In this document: piece by piece, positions 5,858 to 10,009 of the stretch
How the letters are laid out: every line of letters begins with the position of its first letter
Numbering within the stretch: the stretch's first letter is position 1
Assembly: GCA_026770615.1 (NCBI GenBank)
Contig: MU631726.1
Location: 33,975 to 43,983, forward strand
Reading direction: 5' to 3'
Length of the DNA: 10,009 nt
Origin: Pavlovales sp. CCMP2436
Taxonomy: Eukaryota; Haptophyta; Pavlovophyceae; Pavlovales
The notes under the pieces: model-generated
The model's database searches: none
What the model saw: only the letters and a program-made list of their open reading frames with translations
What the model was told of the DNA's origin: nothing
Translations under genes and position numbers: made by a program

Positions 5858-7612
5858 TCACTTGCCCATCGCGTGCATCTTGGCGACGATCGCGTCGCCC
5901 ATCTGCGACGTGCTCACCGTCTTCTCGCCCTTGAGCGCGATATCGCCCGTGCGGAGGCCGTCGCCGAGCACCGCCTGTCGGGTGCGGGTCGTGTGTAAGT
6001 TAACATGAGAATAAGGCGTTTTCTTGCAAGTGTAGTTAATAAATTATGTCATTATGATATGAATCTTGTTATTGTTGGCTGTAAAAGGAACTTAACTGCT
6101 AGTTAAACATTCGTCCCCGGGAGGCTCGCACTGGACCCAAGCGTTGAAAACACTCAGGTTCAGGGATTCATCCCGGGCACACGGATACGGGGCGGGGGCG
6201 GCGTTAGTGGAGGCGATGGGGCGGGGCGCTAGTCAGAGAGTCGTCGATTGTCGTGTGTCTGATCAGCCTCAGTGGTGGGGACGGTATCCGTGTGCTCTGC
6301 TAAGGTCCCCTGATCCGAGTGTTCCTCAACGCTTGGGTCTGGTGGAGACCTGTCAGGGGACGGACGTATTTCTATATATTTAGACACAGATAGGGCGCTC
6401 GCGCGCGCTGTGCCGCGAGGGGGCTCTGCGCTCACCGTGACGGCGCTCTCGATGAGCACGGCCTCCTTCTCCATGCTGAACGAGTACCGGAGCATCAGCG
6501 CGGCCGAGAGGACCTGCGCGATAATAGATAAGAAACAATAGTAAGAATCTTTCTAATTATAGAGATATATATACTGTATATATATATATATATATATGTA
6601 TACATGTAATATATAAAATTTGCTACACATAATTATAGATAAATAAAACCTGCGCGATGGGGTTGGCCACGCCCTTGCCCGCGATGTCGGGCGCGGAACC
6701 ACCGCTCGGCTCGTAGAGGTGCACCGACGTGCCGAGCGAGGCGGAGGGCATCAGGCCGAGCGAGCCGGGCAGCACGGACGCGGCGTCCGAGAGGATGTCG
6801 CCGAACATGTTCTCCGTGCAGAGCACGTCGAAGAAGGCGGGCTTCTTGATAATCTGCATCGCGGCGTTGTCCACCAGCATGAAATCCATCTTTACGTCGG
6901 GGTAGCTGCCCTTCATCTCGTTGGCCACCTTGCGCCACAGGCGCGAGCAGTCGAGCACGTTCGCCTTGTCCACGACGGTCAGGTGCTTGCGCCGCTTCTG
7001 CGCAACCTCGAAACCGAACTTGAGCGCAGTGCGGATTTGGTCTTCCGTATATTCCATTACGTCAAAGGCCCTGTCGCCGACCGTCTTGTGCTCGCCGAAG
7101 TAGATGCCGCCGACAAGCTCGCGCACCACCAGGATATCAATTCCCTCCGCGATGATGTCGGGCCGGAGCGGGCTGAGCGAGGCGAGCATCGGGTAGACCG
7201 TCGCCGGCCGTAGGTTGACGGCGAGCGTGAAGGCTTTGCGCAGACCAAGCAGCGCGTTGCGCTCGGCGTTGGCCCACTTGGGCAGGTCAGACTCCTCGGT
7301 CGGGCCACCGATCGATCCGAAGAGGATGGCGTCGGACTTGCCGCACGCCTCGCGCGTCGAGTCAGGGAAGTGGACGCCGTGCGCGTCGTAGGCTGCGCCG
7401 CCGATCAGGTGCGTCTCGCAGGCGAACCGGGCGCTCGAGAGCTTCTCGACCGCGCCGAGCACCTTGAGCGCCTCGGCCATGACCTCCGGTCCAATGCCAT
7501 CGCCCGGCAGTACCGCGATCTTCTTCGGCGCCGCGGTCGAGAGCCGTCGAAGAAGATCGGAGCGCGACCGCCCGCGGAGCCCGAGACGCGCTACGAGGCG
7601 GAGCGGGTACAT
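5858..7612 (-). CDS. leuB: 3-isopropylmalate dehydrogenase, three exons
   Basis: The enzyme oxidatively decarboxylates 3-isopropylmalate with NAD+ in leucine biosynthesis. Spliced exons 7612-6650, 6513-6436 and 5974-5858 give 321+26+38 = 385 residues, all phase 0, ending MHAMGK-TGA. Residues 1-30 are Arg/Ser/Leu-rich with [10 protein letters not shown], a mitochondrial-type presequence or transit peptide; mature protein starts near [14 protein letters not shown] (31-44). Family residues are visible: LFGSIGGP (97-104), [19 protein letters not shown] (164-173), catalytic Tyr188 (MEYT) and Lys216 (VVDKANVL), metal-binding Asp248, Asp272 and Asp276 (VDN, GDILSD), and [11 protein letters not shown] (304-314). 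The GGSAPD form is like enterobacterial LeuB, whereas many homologues have HGSAPD. RELVGG replaces the usual RELTGG. Exon 2 gives [12 protein letters not shown] and exon 3 gives [20 protein letters not shown], both expected C-terminal family motifs. All introns are GT-AG. The gene appears intact and complete. Confidence 0.95.
6112..6188 (+). repeat. Dispersed repeat, copy C (diverged, partial)
   Basis: Reads CGTCCCCGGGAGG, GGACCCAAGCGTTG, AAACACTC, GGGCACACGGATAC, aligning to copy A (about 3309-3391) at roughly 70% by eye. It is in the same orientation as copy A and opposite to copy B, which lies 52 bp away, so C and B can fold back on each other. Confidence 0.65.
6241..6368 (-). repeat. Dispersed repeat, copy B (128 bp)
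   Basis: Reverse complement of copy A (3304-3434), about 95% identical by hand alignment, with a 3-base deletion relative to A. It lies within intron 2 of leuB, in the sense orientation of that gene when read as copy A. Confidence 0.9.
6514..6649 (-). other. leuB intron 1 (136 bp), introner-like
   Basis: On the minus strand the intron begins GTTTTATTTATC and ends TTATCGCGCAG. It is AT-rich with a central (TA)n run, in contrast to GC-rich exons. The 11-mer ATCGCGCAGGT occurs exactly at both boundaries (plus-strand ACCTGCGCGAT at 6512-6522 and 6648-6658). The GT donor comes from the upstream copy and the AG acceptor from the downstream copy. Removing the intron leaves one copy and restores [12 protein letters not shown], which the protein family requires. 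Confidence 0.9.
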
Positions 7613-8008
7613 CGTTTTGATATTGGCCTGGCGGCGACGGGCGGCCGAATTTTAAAGTGGGAATGCTGCACATCGTGTCTGCATGAGGCGCGGCCACACC
7701 ACGGGGCGAGATAAGTGCGGGCAGGCGCGGGCAGTAATAGCCAGCCCCGGCGACGGTGGTGTGGTGACAAGAGGGCCATTATCTAGGCCTGATTTACACA
7801 CGAACACTAACATCAACTTTTCGTGGGCGTGAGCGAGCAACGGCGTCTAGGCTCTGCCTCTTGCAAGTGGGAATTCACCCCCCGCAACCTGAGGAGGCAG
7901 ACGCGGTAGCCTCTTGGTCCCTCTTCGTCCGCCTTCGATTAAATTTGAAATTATGTGCCATTCCGCCCTGGGCCAGTTTGCCCACAGCCTCCAAGTCCAA
8001 CCGCTCTC
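7613..8008. promoter_or_regulatory. Divergent intergenic region (possible shared promoter)
   Basis: The dehydrogenase (minus) and the membrane protein (plus) diverge from this interval, so both 5' control regions must lie here or in the adjoining tandem repeat. A TTTTAAA patch at 7651-7657 lies about 40 bp upstream of the leuB start. An AT-rich patch ATTAAATTTGAAATTATG lies at 7938-7955. No proven promoter element can be named. Confidence 0.4.
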
Positions 8009-8076
8009 GCTCGGAGAGCTTCGCCGTCGACCACAGCCCCGCTCGGAGAGCTTCCCCGCACGTCGACCACAGCCCC
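8009..8076 (+). repeat. Two-copy tandem repeat just before the start codon
   Basis: Units 8009-8040 and 8041-8076 both read GCTCGGAGAGCTTC, CC-rich centre, GTCGACCACAGCCCC. The second has a 4-base longer centre. The second unit ends one base before ATG 8078, so the repeat forms the immediate 5' leader of the membrane-protein gene. The same frame is open through it from 7955, but it reads as low-complexity Pro/Ser/Thr sequence, unlike a targeting peptide. Confidence 0.85.
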
Positions 8077-8077
8077 G

Positions 8078-8689
8078 ATGCGGCGCATTGACCTCGCCTG
8101 CACGGCGGCGCTGCTGCTCGCGTGGGGCCCGGGCGTGGGCGCGCTGGCGTTCGGCGCGCCTGGCAAGGGCGCCGCCCGGCTTGGCGTGCGGTGCGCTGCG
8201 CGCTGCGCGCATCTCACCCCCGTGATGGCGTCCGAGCCCGACGCAGAGGTGCCGCGGTTCACGATGCGGAACGGCGTGAATCTCAGAGCCGACGAGGACA
8301 TCGACCCGATCGGTGAGGGGCCAAGCGAGTCGGACCTCCTGAGCGACATTGCGCGCTACAAGCAGGTCGACGCGGCGAAGCAGCAGGTGTTGGACGGAGC
8401 GGGCGGGTCCAACGTGGCGATGAACGTGATCAACACGCTCGGCCTCATCCTCACCTGCAACTTTGTCATCATCCTCGTACTCTTTGGCTGGTTCCTCGTG
8501 GGCGCGATAGCGCAACTTGGCTTCAAGACGCTGGGGCCGATCCTAGCTTTCCGCGCGGCCTGGGACCCGTTCATCATGCCGCTACTCACGACGCACATGT
8601 CCCTTACCATCCTGAGCAAGGTGCTCGAGAAGGTCACCGGAAACGAGGCAGAGGGGTCTGTCGGTGGCAACTGGGACATCAAGCTCTGA
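8078..8689 (+). CDS. Plastid-targeted membrane protein, unknown function
   Basis: The product is 203 residues. I do not recognise its family. Residues 1-24 (MRRIDLACTAALLLAWGPGV, then GALA) form a classic signal peptide. Cleavage before Phe25 (ALA/FGAP), followed by a basic transit-like stretch (GKGAARLGVRCAARCAHL), matches the bipartite ASAFAP-type signal of red-lineage secondary plastids. The mature part has an acidic soluble region (about 51-92), a short predicted helix (SDIARYKQVDAAKQQVL, 89-105), then a strong membrane segment (about 116-146, INTLGLILTCNFVIILVLFG) and a second, weaker hydrophobic region (about 151-183). It ends NWDIKL. The start at 8078 is preferred over the in-frame ATG at 7955 because it places the signal peptide at the N terminus. 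No intron is needed. Codons are GC-rich like leuB. A thylakoid or envelope role is inferred only from targeting and hydrophobicity. Confidence 0.85.
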   Translation: MRRIDLACTAALLLAWGPGVGALAFGAPGKGAARLGVRCAARCAHLTPVMASEPDAEVPRFTMRNGVNLRADEDIDPIGEGPSESDLLSDIARYKQVDAAKQQVLDGAGGSNVAMNVINTLGLILTCNFVIILVLFGWFLVGAIAQLGFKTLGPILAFRAAWDPFIMPLLTTHMSLTILSKVLEKVTGNEAEGSVGGNWDIKL

Positions 8690-9059
8690 GCGCGGTGCGT
8701 CCACCCGCTCCGCAAGCATCGCACGCCCGTCTCAGGTCTTGGGCCGCGAGGGCTGGCCAGTACGACGCGCCTGACATTAACAATTATAAGAGTTAGTTAT
8801 GTCAAGTTATGAGAAAAAGAAGAAGAAAGAGCTCGACTTTAAAATTCGAATTTGGCGTGAAGCGTGCGTACCCAGCGAATGTTGGCGCCGATGATGTGTG
8901 AGTCTCTGCACGCCCGTCTCTGGTCTCAGCCTGCGAGGACTGGCGGCCAGTGCCGACGCGCCTGTCACATCTGTCTCTTCGCCAACTGAAACTGAGGGCA
9001 AACTGGCCAACGCCTGGTGGCTGAAAACAGCTTAAAATCTACCTTATTAATTCAGTATG
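8690..9059. repeat. Gene-poor stretch with a diverged direct repeat pair
   Basis: 8721-8777 and 8908-8970 are direct copies: GCACGCCCGTCTC, GGTCT, GCGAGG-CTGG, GGCCAGT, GACGCGCCTG in the same order, about 75-80% identical by eye with a few small gaps. The AT-rich, purine-rich segment between them includes AGAAAAAGAAGAAGAAAGAG (8810-8829). The first copy begins about 30 bp after the stop codon of the membrane-protein gene. No gene is supported. Confidence 0.7.
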
Positions 9060-9078
9060 TATATATAGCGGCTCAGCA
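9060..9078 (+). repeat. Lone copy of the 480-bp element's terminus
   Basis: TATATATAGCGGCTCAGCA here is identical over 19 bases to 3888-3906, the left boundary of the 480-bp foldback element including its flanking TA run. The sequence diverges afterwards, so this would be a truncated or rearranged relative, or a shared end motif. Confidence 0.6.
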
Positions 9079-9460
9079 GTATGTACTACCTGGTCGAATC
9101 CATTCTGACCGCGTCCGCCAACTGTGTTCTGGAGATGGCGCAGGGGGTGGTCTACCGGCGGGACGGCCCAGCTCCTGTGTTTTAAACCGATTAGAGGTTG
9201 CCTTTGTTCACAAATTAGAATAAATTTTAAAAACGATTTTGCCATGGGTCGACTGAATCTACTCCCTTGACGGACCGCCCGGGGTCCGTGGTCGCGTTTT
9301 CTACAGAGCTCGTACTCGGGCTGGCGGCGATGTCCGCCCGCGCGCGATGGCTTGTTTAAGAAATCGCGCGAAACGCTCGATACGAGAAATTTTTGTTTCC
9401 CGATCTTCGCTTCTCTGCAAGGTGCGTGCACGTCCTTAGCCCATAAGTGACAAGCCTCTT
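9079..9460. other. Unassigned sequence
   Basis: A minus-strand open frame crosses this stretch (9587-9039) but encodes nothing recognisable and overlaps the repeat pair at 9461-9762. No gene is supported. Confidence 0.3.
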
Positions 9461-9762
9461 GCTCGCCGCCCGTCGGCCGCGGCGGCGCGTAGAGGCGGCC
9501 GCGACTCGCCAGGTGGCTTGCGACGTCGTTCACAGCTCGGACCTTGTCGATCACGAGGCGGACCTGCCCCATACGGGCGACGCTCATGACGCGCTGCGTA
9601 GGCCGTCCGTTCTAGCGTGACCGTCCCCGCGCTCGCCACCCGTCGATCGCGGCGCGCGGAGAGGCGGCCATGCGTCGGCGACGTGCGCGGAACGTCGTGC
9701 ACGGCTGCTCGGCTCTCGTTCATCACAATCCGGAACTGCCCCGTACGGGCGACACTCACGCC
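9461..9762. repeat. Diverged direct repeat pair, spacing 170-172 bp
   Basis: Copy 1 is about 9461-9590 and copy 2 about 9631-9762. Shared blocks in order are GCTCGCC-CCCGTCG, GCGGCGCG, AGAGGCGGCC, CGTCGTTCAC/CGTCGTGCAC, CTGCCCC-TACGGGCGAC and CTCA. Read on the minus strand both give a similar peptide start (SVARTGQFRIV and SVARMGQVRLV), but the copies are in different frames and no known domain follows. They may be remnants of a tandemly repeated coding unit or of a repeat element. Confidence 0.7.
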
Positions 9763-9841
9763 GAGCTGCTCAGCGCGAGCTCGCTCGACGCCTGCGTGCA
9801 CCCGTTCCGGCGTCCGAGATCATCTACTTCAATTTTTAAAC

Positions 9842-10009
9842 TTGAGCCCAGCCCACATCACCACACAAACCAGAGACGGGGACGCGAGGACGGTTGACGC
9901 GGTGGGCGCCCCACACGTGTATGCCACACGCGTCGCGAGCGCTGCCTCTGACACGGCTCTGCGGGACCTCAACGCGCGGATCATCATAATGGGTCCAGAT
10001 GCATATTTT
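9842..10009 (+). CDS. Possible partial exon running off the window
   Basis: One plus-strand frame stays open from at least 9842 to the end and uses GC-rich codons. It gives a plausible protein stretch (VGAPHVYATRVASAASDTAL, RDLNARIIIMGPDAYF). No ATG lies at a sensible position, but an AT-rich, pyrimidine-containing tract (9825-9840) followed by AG at 9845-9846 or CAG at 9871-9873 could be a splice acceptor. The family is not recognisable from this fragment. It could be chance openness in GC-rich DNA. Confidence 0.25.
   Translation, partial: MSPAHITTQTRDGDARTVDAVGAPHVYATRVASAASDTALRDLNARIIIMGPDAYF

Larger units (their letters stand above)
5975..6435 (-). other. leuB intron 2 (461 bp) containing repeats
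   Basis: Minus-strand donor ACG/GTGAGC at 6435 and acceptor CCGACAG/GCG at 5975 join IESAVT to [11 protein letters not shown], which is the expected family order. The intron is over three times longer than intron 1 and carries dispersed-repeat copies B and C in opposite orientations, plus an AT-rich stretch (about 6000-6105). No flanking direct repeat like that of intron 1 is visible. Confidence 0.9.

Noticed and set aside
9039..9587. Minus-strand 182-codon open frame as a gene.
   Set aside because: It spans a repeat copy and unrelated AT-rich sequence, has no recognisable domain, and its repeated part is in another frame in the second copy.

Overview
This is eukaryotic nuclear DNA, most likely from an alga with a red-lineage secondary plastid such as a haptophyte. 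That assignment is an inference from three observations. Exons are very GC-rich while introns and intergenic DNA are AT-rich. One encoded protein starts with a signal peptide cut at an Ala-Leu-Ala/Phe junction followed by a basic transit-like stretch, which is the bipartite plastid-targeting signal of such algae. A highly repetitive armadillo (ARM) repeat array is also present. No bacterial operon structure, rRNA, tRNA or CRISPR array was seen.

Layout: (1) Positions 1-730 are low-complexity and repeat-rich, including a 79-bp tandem duplication. (2) Positions 731-3079 (+) hold a broken gene that joins a U-box/RING-like domain, a protein kinase domain and about six and a half ARM repeats. It carries in-frame stops, frameshifts and a 40-bp tandem duplication, so it is best called a pseudogene. 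(3) Positions 3062-5857 are a repeat field: a ~150-bp foldback, a dispersed repeat, a short perfect-type hairpin, a 480-bp foldback element with ~200-bp arms, and a small hairpin-bearing repeat in several copies. (4) Positions 7612-5858 (-) hold a complete three-exon gene for plastid- or mitochondrion-targeted 3-isopropylmalate dehydrogenase (385 aa). Intron 1 is 136 bp, AT-rich and flanked by an 11-bp direct repeat that supplies both splice sites, the signature of a transposon-born intron (introner). Intron 2 contains two copies of the dispersed repeat from region 3. (5) Positions 8078-8689 (+) hold an intact 203-aa plastid-targeted membrane protein of unknown function, transcribed divergently from the dehydrogenase gene. 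(6) Positions 8690-10009 contain diverged repeat pairs, a lone copy of the 480-bp element's end, and a possible partial exon running off the window.

The dehydrogenase acts in leucine biosynthesis. Nothing in the sequence links it functionally to the membrane protein, apart from a shared 465-bp intergenic region that may act as a bidirectional promoter. The main interest is the way mobile palindromic DNA appears to have shaped this locus: creating an intron, filling another, and abutting the end of a decaying signalling gene.
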